Below, piece by piece: positions 25,701 to 37,902 of a DNA stretch of 64,000 bases. The position numbers and the translations under genes were made by a program. The stretch's first letter is position 1; each line of letters opens with the position of its first letter. This DNA comes from Neckera pumila (lineage: Eukaryota > Streptophyta > Bryopsida > Hypnales > Neckeraceae): positions 47,431,022 to 47,495,021 of the forward strand of contig OZ018408.1 of the NCBI GenBank assembly GCA_963969595.1, in the 5' to 3' direction. The notes under the pieces were generated by a model, which did no database searches, was not told the origin of the DNA, and saw nothing but the letters and a program-made list of their open reading frames with translations.

Positions 25701-28023
25701 CAATGGCATTTTCTCAAAGTATGGTGACCTTGCGAACCATTTCCTGCCTCTGTGTGAGGGTCTTCCCATGGCATTGAAGGTGGTTGGGTCCTACTTCTCG
25801 AATCCTGCCAACCGGAGTGAAGAGAATTGGTTGGCTATCGGGAAGCGGATGAAGCAAGTGGCAGAGGAGATGGATACATCTGAAGATCAGATGTTTGCCA
25901 AGTTGCTGGTGGGTTGCACTCTATTCTTTCCATGTCTGCAAACATGTTCCCGTGCTAATCAGAAACGTGAAAATGTTTTCTAGTTGTTTTCTTAGGTCGC
26001 GCTTTGGGTTGCATTGCCGTCTAACGAGTCGCTTTTGATTTTTCCTCTTTTCATGAAGGTCATTTACGAAAAGTTAGGACCAGCCCAAAAGGAGGCTTTC
26101 CTGGATATCGCAGCCTTTCTACGAGGGTGGGATTGGCGCACAGTAGAGCGGGTGGTTGGGACACCACAGTTAGACACTCTCGTAGACCAAGCCATGGTCA
26201 GTGCCAAGCTGAAGGATGCGGAGGGCACCAGTGGCATTTCACTTTACACACGGTATTCTGATAGGCCGTGGAAATCGGAGATGGTCATAATGCACGAGCT
26301 CCTGTATGCTATTGCATGCAGGCGTGCAGCTGGGAATCGTGTCTGCTCAGAGGATCAGGCCCACTTGCCGGAGAGGCTCAAAATGGATGGTCCTGGAATG
26401 GTTAGTGGCTTTTAACTTAAAATTGTTGATTCTGTTACCTCTGATTAGTGGATTAGTGAAAGTTGCTTGCTTAGACTTTGGTGGCCTTGATCAGCCATGA
26501 AGTGGACTTTGTGAGATTCTGGCTTCAGGTGAATTTCTTATAGGAAGCGTCATGTTTTTACTTATTTTTTTGGATTTAATGTCTTGGAATGCAGGAATTG
26601 AGCGCTCTGCAAGGGATGTCGTTGATCAGCTGTAAAGAGCCACTGCAAGGAACCATGCTGGAGAAAATGCAAGGCGCTAGGATTTTAATACTACACGACA
26701 CAGGTGTGAAAGGCTACTGCACGAAGCCCCTCAACCAGCTCCAGTTCTTGTATTGGGGCCGCAGCAAAGTTGCTCCTGACGTGCGAATCCCGTTTCAAAT
26801 GGAGAGGCTAAAGAGACTGGAAATGTGCATTCTTCGGGCTGCAGAAATTGATCTCACCATCAAGGTATGCCTTTTTAAATCTTGTTTTGAGAGTCTCTCT
26901 TAAAAGTAGGCAGAACTAGCAATGATGAGAACAAGGTGATTTACTCATTTGAACCTGTTTCCTTTTTCTGTTTCACTGCTTTCAAGTGTTTAAACTTGAC
27001 TCTTCTTCTGGTACGTCGTGTCCTTGAAAATGCACGTGGCCCTTTCTGTTGCAGTTCCCGTCACAGCTGAAAGATCTCACACTCATTGGGTGCAACAACA
27101 TGGACGTGCTGCACGAGCACATCCTCCAACTGACTGGGCTACTGGAGCTTCACCTGATCGGGTGCAACAAGCTGCACGACCTGACAGCCGAGTTTGCTGA
27201 GTTGCGAAACTTGCGGAAGTTCAGGCTGGAGAATTGCTTGAGCATCCGGCACCTGCACAAGGCAATTGGTCAGCTGGCCAGCATTCGAGAGTTGGACCTC
27301 TCCGGCTGCACCAACATCGCCACCCTCCCGACGGAGATTGGCAAAATCCAGACGCTTCTGAAGCTCAACCTCGTTCTGTGCAAGTGTCTGGTGAGACTAC
27401 CTGCCGAGATTGGAAACCTCAAGAACTTGACACATCTCTACCTGGGCCAGTCCGGGATCACCTCCCTGCCATCCGACGTTGGCAGGCTTCGGTCCCTTGA
27501 AGAACTCTCCCTTACAGGTTGCGTCCGGCTGGAGAGACTGCCTCGGGAGATCGGTCAGCTCTCTTCTCTCCTGAGGTTGAACTTGGGCTCATGCACAGGC
27601 ATCAAGGAGCTTCCCTCAGAAATCGGCGGCATGGTGTCTCTGCAAAAGCTGGTGCTGAACTCATGCACCACTTTGGCCCGGCTTCCAGATGAGCTCTTTG
27701 ATCTCAACAACCTGCAGTCTCTGGAGCTTGATTACATGAAGCAGCTGGCTCACTTGCCTGCGGAAATCGGCAACCTCAGCAGCCTGCAACGGCTTTCTCT
27801 CAACTGCTGTACCCGGCTCAACCGGTTACCCCCGGAAATCGGCAGCCTCCCGGCCCTGCAAGTGCTCAACCTCGTGGGCTGCACGGGGCTCAAACCTGAG
27901 CTTCCCATGGAGATTCAGAAGCTGGCCAAGGAAAACTCTGTGTATGTACATAGGGAGGATGACACCGTCATTCTCGAGGGGCCCAACAACCCCAGTTTCA
28001 AGCTCTACAGCATGACCTACTGA
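22757..28023 (+). CDS. NB-ARC-LRR immune receptor with a non-canonical N-terminus (about 1079 aa, 6 exons)
   Basis: A predicted intracellular NLR, a nucleotide-dependent switch that senses pathogen molecules. Exons: 22757-23119, 23814-24133, 24933-25908, 26059-26400, 26595-26864 and 27055-28023; all phases agree. Residues 1-120 are low-complexity with six Ser/Thr-Pro sites and a doubled SPRSVGK (47-60). Residues about 122-260 are helical with a hydrophobic patch. NB-ARC follows: P-loop GQAGLGKTT (319-327), kinase-2-like IAIDNLYD (398-404), GLPMAL (504-509), and FLDIAAFL (567-574). The MHD position reads MHE (631-633). Exon 6 encodes about twelve 24-residue LRRs (L.GC..L..LP.EIG.L), then a short tail. 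No TIR, kinase, hydrolase or MADA motif is visible. The exon 2/3 junction is least certain: the donor GTTAG at 24134 was chosen because it restores frame. Intron 2 carries a triplicated 167-bp repeat. Confidence 0.85.
24411..24909. repeat. 167-bp tandem triplication in intron 2 of the NLR gene
   Basis: Three consecutive copies start at 24411, 24578 and 24745, each opening TAAAATGTC.TTCTGCAATA and closing with AAACCTTTGTGAC. The copies differ at only a few positions and the period is exactly 167 bp. The array ends about 23 bp before the exon 3 acceptor. Confidence 0.95.
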
Positions 28024-29109
28024 CGACCTTTTTTTCAGTGTTCTTCTTCTCATCCTTGACATTGGCAGACTGGGAGTGTGTGTGTGTGTTACTTACTACC
28101 GGACAGTGTTTGTGGAGCAACACTAGCTCTTCCCCGACGGCTATGGAGGTCTTATATCTCAGGTCTTGTGAGTGTGCATCATAAGTACAGGTACTATTAT
28201 TACTTTTTTTTTTATTGGGTGGCTTTTCTCTCCCAGATTTTAGAAATTTTTATACTGTTAGTAGATGTGAGAGTTGGACTCATTCTCTCTCAGTTGGAGT
28301 GATGATTATAAGCACCCCCGGATTTACCCATCTGAGTGTGTAGTTCCCACATCATTTAGTGAAAGTAGGAGCAGGGGTCAGGAGGCGTGCTCATTCTTGT
28401 GATTGATGCCACAGACAGACAAGGGCTGGATAGTTGAAAACAGCAGCTGCAGTGTAGTAGTATGGGCAGAAAAACACATCCTTCAGGTTTTTAGTTTTAA
28501 GTTACTTAGAGGACTTGGAAACACATCCATTTGTTTATTTTTTTCACTGGGGACCGAGGTGGCGCCACTATTTTTTAGCTGAAAAAGCATCCTTTACAAC
28601 TCTGCTGTTTGTTCATAATTCAATGCACATGCTTTTTCTTTTTCCCATACCGGCTTCTTTTGGCTTCCGGACGATCACTTCCTTGCAACTTCTGTGTACA
28701 GTGTACCTTAAATTCAAAATTAGACTATCTCCGAAGCGTTACTCACGAGGGCATTGAAACTGCAAAAAAGTCTACTTTGGGGATAATGGACATAAGTTAA
28801 TTCCAAATGGTGTATTCATTCATCCTTAAAGCTTGCACTACTGTAGTTGTGGAGCCCTTAGAACGGCTCAGGTGTTCACATTGGTTTGTACCAAGGAAAA
28901 AAGTATCCGGACACAATGGGAAGTTCTATTTCACTTATTGACTACAGTTGGAAGTTATTTTTAACTCTGAAAACCATGAATCTTCAAAGATAAATATTGT
29001 TTTTTTTGAGAATTTGTGTAAAAATAAATATTGGATTTTTTTGGAAATTTGTGTAATTTTGTGAATTCTTGTGAATTTTCAAAGTTAAGAATTGAAGAAA
29101 TCTTCAACC
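28024..29109. other. 3' flank of the NLR gene
   Basis: Probable 3' UTR with a TG run near 28,076-28,088, followed by sequence that becomes AT-rich. No separate gene is supported; the frames at 28,078-28,800 carry no motif. Confidence 0.5.
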
Positions 29110-30037
29110 TTAACCCCTAAAGGACCATTGTCGGTTTGGCGGACATTTGTGATTTTGGGCACGTACCTACGGGTTGAAATTTTGTCCTGATTTTTTGAAA
29201 CTTTTTTGGAAGTTTGAAAAATTGATAAGCTTTGTGGGAATATAGTTTTTTTTCAATCGGTGCCTAGGAACAAAAGTTATGCCCAAATAAGCTTAAAATA
29301 GGGGAGAGGGGGCATCAAAAATAATTTTGCAAAACTTTTAAGAATAAAAATTGAAAATTTTTCCCCCATAGATTATGTTTTTGGCTATGTGGAAAGCTTT
29401 GATTCATTCCATTTGGATTTGGTATGAGAAAGTTATAGACAATCTAATTTTTTGGGCACTTAGAGCATCTTCCTAAAAAAATAACTTATAGGATTTATTT
29501 CTGAATGCAATTTTTACAATTTTTTCCAAAAACAAAAATTCACATGGTTTGTTTTTTTTACTAAAACAATCTCACCATTGGGTTTAGTGCATTTTAATTC
29601 CATATAAAAGATGTTAATATTTTAGATTTTCCTTCTATCTCGTACCTGTTTCTATTTAATAATTTTTTTAATAATAAAAATTAAGCTTTTTTTGTTTGAT
29701 TTTTTTTGCTAGACCCTCAATTCAATTCTCCAGTGTAAAAATATAAAGCTCAAAACTCTGTAGTGCAAAAATTTAAAGTTAAAAAAGTTCAAAGTCAAAA
29801 ATTCTAGTCCCACAATGTGTTGAAAAAATTAATTTTTTCACTTTAAACGCAGACATCTTGCAATTTGTGCGGTAAGAAATTCTAAATTTTTTTCACACAT
29901 TGTCATACTAGTTAGGTATAAGATCCTTAGGTTAGATGTGGAAAAAAGACAATTTTCCACTTTTTTACTCTTTGCTATAGAAATGGCAGTTTTGAGTGTT
30001 TTTTGGCAAAAAAATGGCCTTGGTCCTTTAGGGGTAA
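29110..30037. mobile_element. TTAA-type CCCCTAAA element, 928 bp (copy 2)
   Basis: The left end is TTAA-CCCCTAAAGGACCATTG and the right end is CTTGGTCCTTTAGGGG-TAAA. The terminal repeat CCCCTAAAGGACCA is shared with the right end of the element at 13750-14677, which lies in the opposite orientation and has the same 928-bp length. The 3' TTAA has decayed to TAAA. Open frames inside are AT-rich artefacts. Confidence 0.78.
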
Positions 30038-33000
30038 AAGATTGGCCTATGACTATGGAATTAAAAGTCAAAATCTTTCCAATTTTCCACTCTGTATTAT
30101 CCAATTTTTTGACTAATTATATTTTATACTTTTATAATTATTTATTAAAAGAAAAACACGTTTCTTCCACAAGTCATGAAATTTTCAGATTTTTTGTGAA
30201 AATTGAAATTATTGTGAATTATACAAGGAAAAAATGAAAAAAATCTCAAAAGATCTGAAAATTTCTCTATGAAAGATATAATAGTATATAATATCATGGA
30301 GTAAACATATTTATCATGTTTTCTCTAAACAACACATCAAGAGACTATAATCATAGGTCCAAAGTTCAAATAATAAAAAATAAAAATTTGAGAAATTTTT
30401 CAAACTTTCAAATTAGAATAAAAACTACACTTTATTAACTTCATTTTAGTATTAAGCTTATATATGTGCATATATATATGTATATACACAAAAGAAATCA
30501 CTTTAACGGTTGAATTCCAAATAGGGAGCAAGGCGCTTGAAGTTGCCAAAGCGTGTTTAGGGCTTAAATAGAAAGACAATCCAATCTATTTGCACACAAA
30601 ATATAAAATTTTGAGAGTTTTTATTTATTTGAAAATATTGCTCAAAATTGTACAACAATTATAAAGTAGTTGATTGGATCTTTAGAGATTAATCTTCAAT
30701 GAACTTTTCTAGCCCTGTGGAGATTGTTCCTTAGGAACATTCAAAACTCTTGCTTGTTTACCAAATAGAACTATTAGAGGGGATTTGGCCCTCCCAAAGG
30801 GCTGCAGGTTTTTGATTGCAAGGAATGAGCTGCACTGCTGCTATAGAAGCACAGCGCAGCAGTGTGACTTGGCCACATCACTTTTTTTTTCTTAAATTTT
30901 TTTTTTGATTTCAGAAGCAATTTTTTTTTGGTAATTAAGGTTCTGATAGCAGCCTAATGTTCCTTCCATGCATTGGGAACAGATTGGGGAACAAACCTGA
31001 AACAACCCTTTTCTACCCCCAAATAACATCTAATGCATTATTTGGTGGGCTTGGTATCTTTCCCTTCGCATGGGGAATTAATCTAATGCTATTAGTTATT
31101 TAGAAAACTTGAAATTTGTGAATAGTAAGGCTAATCATAGGATGCCTTGATTGTTTCTTTTGTAGCAGGTCATTGCAAGAAACACCAGTCTTGTTGAATT
31201 GTCACAAGGAGTTTGTGGAAGCTTCTTTTTGCAATAACTTTTGAAGCATAACTTGCATGAAGTTGAATTTTTTATTGGAGATGTCAGTCTTGAGGCTAAT
31301 CATATCTCATATTTTTCAGAAATTTTAAAAAATTATTTTATATTTAAATTGAAATTTAGCTAATTTGTCACATTTTGCAATTTCGGAGTTTTGAGTAAAA
31401 AGGAGTACCCCAATTTAATGATTTAGAGCTGAAATTTCTATGGTCTATTTGCATAGTAGGAACTCATGTTTCTACCAAGGGGCATTTAAAAACATTTTAT
31501 TTTGTGTTGTCTACGTCTATGCAAAGAAGGCTCTCTTGCTCGCGCAATTCTGAACATTTTTGATGACTTTAAGATTAATTTTTTGGTCAAATCTCTTTAC
31601 CATGAAGTTTTTCCAAATGGTCTATTTTTACTTTCTTTGAAAATTGTTTTTTCTATTTCTTACAAATTAAAACATCAAAGTATATATTTTCTTCAAAATT
31701 TTAGCTCACTCTTTTTTGTGAACAAATTTTGACATAGATTTTTTTTAGATCTGAAATTTTCAAGATACGCTAATTTTAGTCTTGTACTAATTGTCCTTAT
31801 TTTATATATATTTTTTAAAGTTCATATGCAAAAGCTCATGAGTATTGAAGTACTGGCCGAAAGCAAGCCAAAATGGAACAAAATTGGACGGTATTCTTGC
31901 AACGACCCTAGCCCACATACATAAATTTTGCCTTGTGGCTTTCTTCTATACATCTCAAGAGTCACTTATTATAAGATTTTGTTTAGAGAGAAATAACATA
32001 CTGTCAAGAATAATGGGAATTTTAAAACTATTTATAGACCTTGGCTTTAATTTGCCATTCTATTTGCAAAATTTAACCAAAGATTTTCTTTGGATCTCCC
32101 AATGTCTTATTGTCCTTTAGATCCAGAATTCTTGATGTCATTCTCACAAGGCTATTCTATGGGGAACTAAATTGTCCTTTAAAGGTTTAATTTGAAAATT
32201 TTAAATGTTAATTTTATGATTGAAAACAACAAGTTTGTGTGGTATCAATATATTGTGTAATAAACATGCTAATTATTGAACATTCTCTAATTTCAACAAC
32301 TATGTATTATATCCCCTACTAATGCAATTTCCAACTCCTCCTCAAATTCTCTATTTTTTTTTCCAAATAAACTTCAAATTGTGTTAATATTGACAAGTGC
32401 GCATTATATATCCTACTAAGTGCAAGTAAATTTTGAATTAATAAACGGGAAATTATTATGAGAATTTTTGACAAATTCATTCCAATCCACTAAAATGTTT
32501 AGATCCACTCTAGGCCTTAATTCAAAGGCACATCAAAATCCAAATTTTTTTATCATATCAAATAAAAATATACTATTGTCTACCTTTAGTTTTGCAATAT
32601 AGGATAATTTTGTGATTCTTGAGCATTTTTAGTTAGTTCACAATCTTTGATTCCCAAATATTAATTCGAATTTTTTCAAAATTAGTCATTGATGATAAAG
32701 AATAAATTCCTATATTTTCCTCAAGGTAAAAAATTTAGAAACTAGTTTGCCCTTGCAAAATACTATTCTAGTAAGGTCATTAATTTGACCAGGTTCTAAA
32801 TGTATCTCCTATCTAGGAATGAGTGACATACTCCTTGAAACATCTATTACTGTCATTGATGAGGTGTATAGGCTTTAAATATGGACCGGCGCCAATGGGA
32901 CTCCATCTTCAGCGACCAATTCCGCGAGAGGATAAGATCATAAAACCCGGAGAGTATCCGGGCATCCCAGGTTCTCAACCCAATGCTGCTCATCTTCCTG

Positions 33001-33142
33001 TTCCGGATGCGGGACCTTGGAAAACTGGACCTTGGGAAACTGGACCCTGTTGCTTGACGAGACGACGCTGTCTGTTGCTGCAAAACCGAGCTCGCTCCGC
33101 CATAGCCACGCCATAGTAGTCTCGCATCTCTAGTAGTTGACC
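30038..33142. other. AT-rich interval and chlorophyll synthase promoter
   Basis: No gene is supported from 30,038 to about 32,850. A partial inverted repeat around CACTGCTGC / GCAGCAGTG lies at 30,830-30,870. A decayed TTAA-type end (TTGTCCTTTAAAGGTTTAA) occurs near 32,173. From about 32,880 the GC content rises into the promoter and leader of the chlorophyll synthase gene, including a short tandem GGACCTTGG.AAACT at about 33,010-33,045. Confidence 0.5.
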
Positions 33143-36100
33143 ATGGCGATCGCAACAATGGTGGCCTCCACGGCCCAAGCTTATGCTAAACTGAGCTTGG
33201 TGTCGTCTCCGTTCAACCGCAGCAGCTCCGTCAAGTCGTTCTCATCTGCCTCGGTCGCAGTCCGGGATTTCATGCCATTGTCATTGCATTCTGCAGGACG
33301 TCTTTCTCGTGCAGGTATGTTCTTCTCTCTTTAGGAAGTCGCGCTTCTAAAGTTTAGGTCAAATGTAGGATTTGAGGAGTGTAATTTGGCTTAACTTATC
33401 GTCAAGTTCTTGGCTTTGATGCATCTCAATTTGTTAACGGCATTCCGTTTCTGAGGTAGTGTCTAAGATTCTGGGAAGCTAGTATTCTGGATTCTCAGCA
33501 TTGGAATAACGTAGTGGAAATGTCTGTCCATTCCCTTGTGCAGGTTATTTTTTTCTTCGTTTCTTGTTTTATCCAATGTTCACGTACGTCTATTTCTTTG
33601 ACGAGCGTAATGTAGCTTATTATCGAGTTCTTCTCTCTTTAGGAAGTCGCGCTTCTAAAGTTTAGGTCAATTTTAGAAGTGTAATTTGGCTTATCGGCAA
33701 GTTCTTGGCATTGATGCGTCTCAATTTGTTTACGGCATTCCGTGTCTGAGGCAGTGTCTAAGATTCTGGGAAGCTAGTATTCTGGCTACTCACCATTGGA
33801 ATATCATAGTGGAAATATCTGGCCATTCCTCTTGTGTACTAGGTTATTTTTTCTTCGTTTCATGTTTTATCCAATGTTCACGTCTGTTCTTGACGAGCGT
33901 AATGTAGCTTATTATCGAGTTCTTGGCATGGATGTGTCTCGAGCGCTTCACTGAATCAGTGCAGTTGAGATTCTGTGAAGCTAGCATTCTGGAGTCTCAC
34001 CATTCCGTAATTGAGATCTCCTGGCATTTTACGCTTTGGTTTACATTTGTTAATTCAAATTTCCAGGTTAGATTTGTAAGGGTTTTACTAAACATTTTCT
34101 TATTCTTTGAGGAAATTGAAGTAAATTTGGAATTTCTGTTTACAGGACCCCTCAGAATCAGGGCAACTGGGAAAGATATCGAAGAAGGTAACCATCGGAG
34201 CACATTGCTTCGAATTCCAACGTGACTGGAATTGCATTAGACTGCAGGATTTTTTCTCCTTGCCTCGCGGATTTGAAGTTGAACCTGATAATCTTTAAGT
34301 TGCAAGGAGTTTATCTTAGATCGTCATATTCGTTTAAGTGTGAAATTTCAAGAAATTGAAAATTTTTCCAGGCGCTCGTCTGTAATCTGAGATCTATAGC
34401 AGTCCTGTTTTTAGTACTCTGTACACATGAAGGTCACAGCTTTGGAGTTTGAAACACGCCATTTTCACGAATATGACCGCCTAGAATTAAGCATAGGTTG
34501 TGATTTTTCCATTTTTAGCCATTCATGTGACGTGTATTGTTGACGCTTGGCTCGAGTAGATAGAAGTTTATGAAGCTGGTGTTGTGTCTGATTGCAGTCA
34601 ACAAAGCAACGATAGCAGATGTGGCTCCAAATGCAGCTGGATCGGCCATGAACCAGATGCTTGGTATTAAGGGAGCTTCAGCTGAGACGGTAGGGGTTGA
34701 GGATGGATTTCTTATGGTGTATTACTTTCTTTTTCACCTCTCACTGTTTCGGATTTGTGACATTGCCAAACGTTGCGTTACTTGGTAAGCACAGGTGGGG
34801 CATTGTTTTTAATCTTTTAAGAGACTTGATAACTTTGTATGGATGCAGAATAAGTGGAAGATTCGGTTGCAGCTCACGAAGCCTGTGACTTGGGCCCCTC
34901 TAATCTGGGGCGTGTTGTGTGGTGCTGCTGCTTCAGGTACTTTTACACAGTCATAACCAAGGCAATGAAGTATTTGCAATGAAGAGATTGGTGGTGTTCC
35001 ACTGTATTCACATATCTTATAACGCTTTTGTCATTTCTATGGCTTGAAATGTAGGCAATTTTGAATGGACACCAGAGGATGTGGCTAAGTCTTTGACATG
35101 CATGTTAATGTCTGGACCTCTGCTTACAGGATACACTCAGGTATGCTGTGTTTGGTTATTTGATTTCTCTAGTTGCTGCATGACAACTCGGGATTAATTT
35201 CTTTGTACAGCGTTTCTGAAGTCGTTTGCATCATCATTGAATGGGATTAATTGTCTGACTCTTACACTTGAACATGTTCTTACCAGACAATCAATGATTG
35301 GTACGACAGGGAGATTGATGCGATCAATGAGCCTTATCGGCCCATTCCCTCTGGAGCAATCTCAGAACCTGAAGTAGGTTAAAATCCTCACATATATTTT
35401 TGCCTCGCTTTTTGTACATGATTTGGTTTTGATCTAACACGGTGTTGGTCTTTGCAGGTCATAGCTCAGATTTGGATACTTCTGCTTGGAGGATTAGGCG
35501 TTGCATATGGTTTGGATAAATGGGTATGTAGTGCCTCTTGTTTTGACTTTGTTCTCTTCTGTGGATTTATTATACCCCGGCTGGCTTTTTACTGGCATTC
35601 ATTAATCTGATTGCGTTCTGAAGAATTCATTGCTTCTCTTTTATAATTTTCAGCGGGGTCGTAACTGAAAATATTAAACTGATGCTAGAAGGCCTGCATA
35701 TATTATTTTGACTATTGAAGTACAGATTTTTTTGGTCGAGTCCTTGATCATGGGTGGTGATGCAGGCAGGACACGATTTTCCAATAATTCTAAGTACAGC
35801 AATCGGAGGCTCACTCTTGTCGTATATTTATTCGGCCCCACCTTTGAAGGTATCTCTACTTGTTCATCGTTTTCTGTGCGCGCTCTTTGCTGACCTTCCT
35901 TTGTTCGCATCTTGACCAAGCGATTTCCTAATAATCGGGGGATTTTATCCTCTATTCCTCTGACCCTGTGAACCCGACACGAGATAGTCTTCACGGAAAA
36001 ATATCTTGTCCAAATGTTGATGTCTTTGTTTGTTGGTGCGCAGCTTAAACAAAGTGGATGGATTGGCAACTACGCCCTGGGCTCGAGTTACATTTCTCTA

Positions 36101-37902
36101 CCTTGGTGAGTCAGCTAATTCTGTATTATACGGAGTACTATAATTAGGCCATCAATAGACTGCCAAGTGCCAACCTCGCCTCCTCCCCTGCCGGATTTTA
36201 TCTTCATGATCTTGACAATCATGAGTATATAGCGGTTTTAGAATAAGCTTACTGTCTACATTTTTGACCTTTCGCTGGTGAAGTTCTTCACTTCATCTTT
36301 ATCCTGAAGAGTGAATCTGGAGTGTATGAGCTGGTCAAGCTGAAGTGAAATATCTTACTAGTTTGCTACTTGGTTAAACTTCATTGATTAGATCATCCGA
36401 AATCTGCAGCCCATACTCTATAGTTTATGAGAACTGAATTTTGTTGCCGTGTTAATGGTGTATGTGACATACTGTTCTGCAGGTGGGCTGGACAAGCATT
36501 ATTTGGCACATTATCATGGGATATCGTAATTCTCACTCTTCTGTATAGCACTGCGGGGGTAACTTTTCAATCCGTCCACTATTATAACAAAGCATAACGA
36601 GCTCCTTATTTTTTGATTTGAAACACCTTAATTATCGACCCATGGTGTATTGTTCAAGCAGATTGAAGAATCTTGGTTATATTTTTGCAGTTAGGAATCG
36701 CTATAGTCAACGACTTCAAAAGTATCGAAGGAGATCGGCAGATGGGTTTGCAGGTGTGAATGTAAATTGATTATCCTTGTTGCACAAAAATTCATTACCC
36801 GTTGTTATGTACTCATTATTACTGGTGGGAAATCAGGATTTCAGAATTACGTGTTGTATTGTTACACAGTTACAGGATATAGACGGTGAAACTAGCTTAA
36901 CCTCTGTCATTAGACCCCATTGGTTTTTTAATATCTGTACTGATTGAGTTGTTGGAGCAGTCATTACCTGTAGCGTTTGGTATCGACACAGCGAAGTATA
37001 TTTGTGCCGCCTCCATCGATGTGACACAACTAGCAGTTGCGGGTGAGTCCCAAGATTGCAGAATGGTTTGATACCACGCATAGGAGGCAGTCAAATGATC
37101 AGCAAACGTAATCTAGATTCTTTTCATGTTCTCATGTTTTCATATTCACTCAATGCCATTGTTATGTCAGTCCCAGAACGGAAATCCCAGTTTAATTGTT
37201 ATAGTTGCTCACTGTTTATGTATTACCTTTTTAGACAAATTGTGACATGTAGAATGAATTTATCTGTTAGTGATGGTGTTCATCCAATTATTTTATAAAA
37301 TATGTAAACTAATTTGGCAAGGGTTGCAGGATACATCTTCTATGAAGGGAAGACATACTTCGGTTTGGGGCTTCTTGCCCTAATTATTCCTCAAATAATT
37401 TTGCAGGTAACGTCTGCTGATCCCACATGTCAACCGTTCAAGTGGTTAACCTGGCCTGAGAGCTGGTTGTCACTTGTGTCTGCATAGACTTGTAGAAGTT
37501 GATTTGAGAATGCTCTTTAAGATTTTATTTTTGGCAATGACGGTGAAATGCATCGTTAGTTAGTTACAGAAGCAGATTTATGGTTCCATTTAAGTTTGAA
37601 TAGTGTCTTACCTGGATTAAATTTGGACAGATTCTGAGGATTTTATTAAATATGAAACTAATGTTGGGTTTGTAATGCAGTTCAAGTACTTATTAGTGGA
37701 TCCTGTGAAGTATGATGTCAAGTACCAGGTAACTACTTTCAATATGTATTCCACGCTATGATTCATTAGTGCGAGTTTGTTGTGAATATTTTTATTTCTT
37801 ATAAAGAGCTCCTTCTGATCCATCTTCTGCAATGTGTAGGCTAGTGCTCAACCCTTCTTCGTGTTCGGTCTCCTATTGACCGCCTTTGCGACTAGTCACT
37901 AA
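33143..37902 (+). CDS. CHLG: Chlorophyll synthase (chlorophyllide a prenyltransferase), chloroplastic, 395 aa, 15 exons
   Basis: A UbiA-family membrane prenyltransferase that attaches a geranylgeranyl or phytyl chain to chlorophyllide a, the last step of chlorophyll synthesis, in plastid membranes. Exons: 33143-33314, 34146-34187, 34598-34689, 34849-34936, 35055-35140, 35287-35373, 35458-35523, 35766-35849, 36044-36105, 36483-36558, 36691-36753, 36961-37042, 37330-37406, 37681-37728 and 37840-37902. Each junction has GT-AG ends and all phases agree. A Ser/Ala-rich transit peptide covers about residues 1-60. The prenyl-diphosphate motif NDWYDREID is at 163-171 and the second acidic motif NDFKSIEGD at 292-300; hydrophobic helices lie between. 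The end is ATSH-stop, as in plant homologues, and the length matches the family. Intron 1 holds a tandem repeat of about 309 bp. An AATAAA lies at 38115. Confidence 0.97.
33319..34025. repeat. Tandem repeat of about 300 bp in CHLG intron 1
   Basis: Copies begin at 33319 and 33628 (GTTCTTCTCTCTTTAGGAAG, 309-bp period), with a third diverged copy from about 33918. Shared later blocks include AAGATTCTGGGAAGCTAGTATTCTGG. They account for most of intron 1 (33315-34145); open frames inside are not coding. Confidence 0.85.
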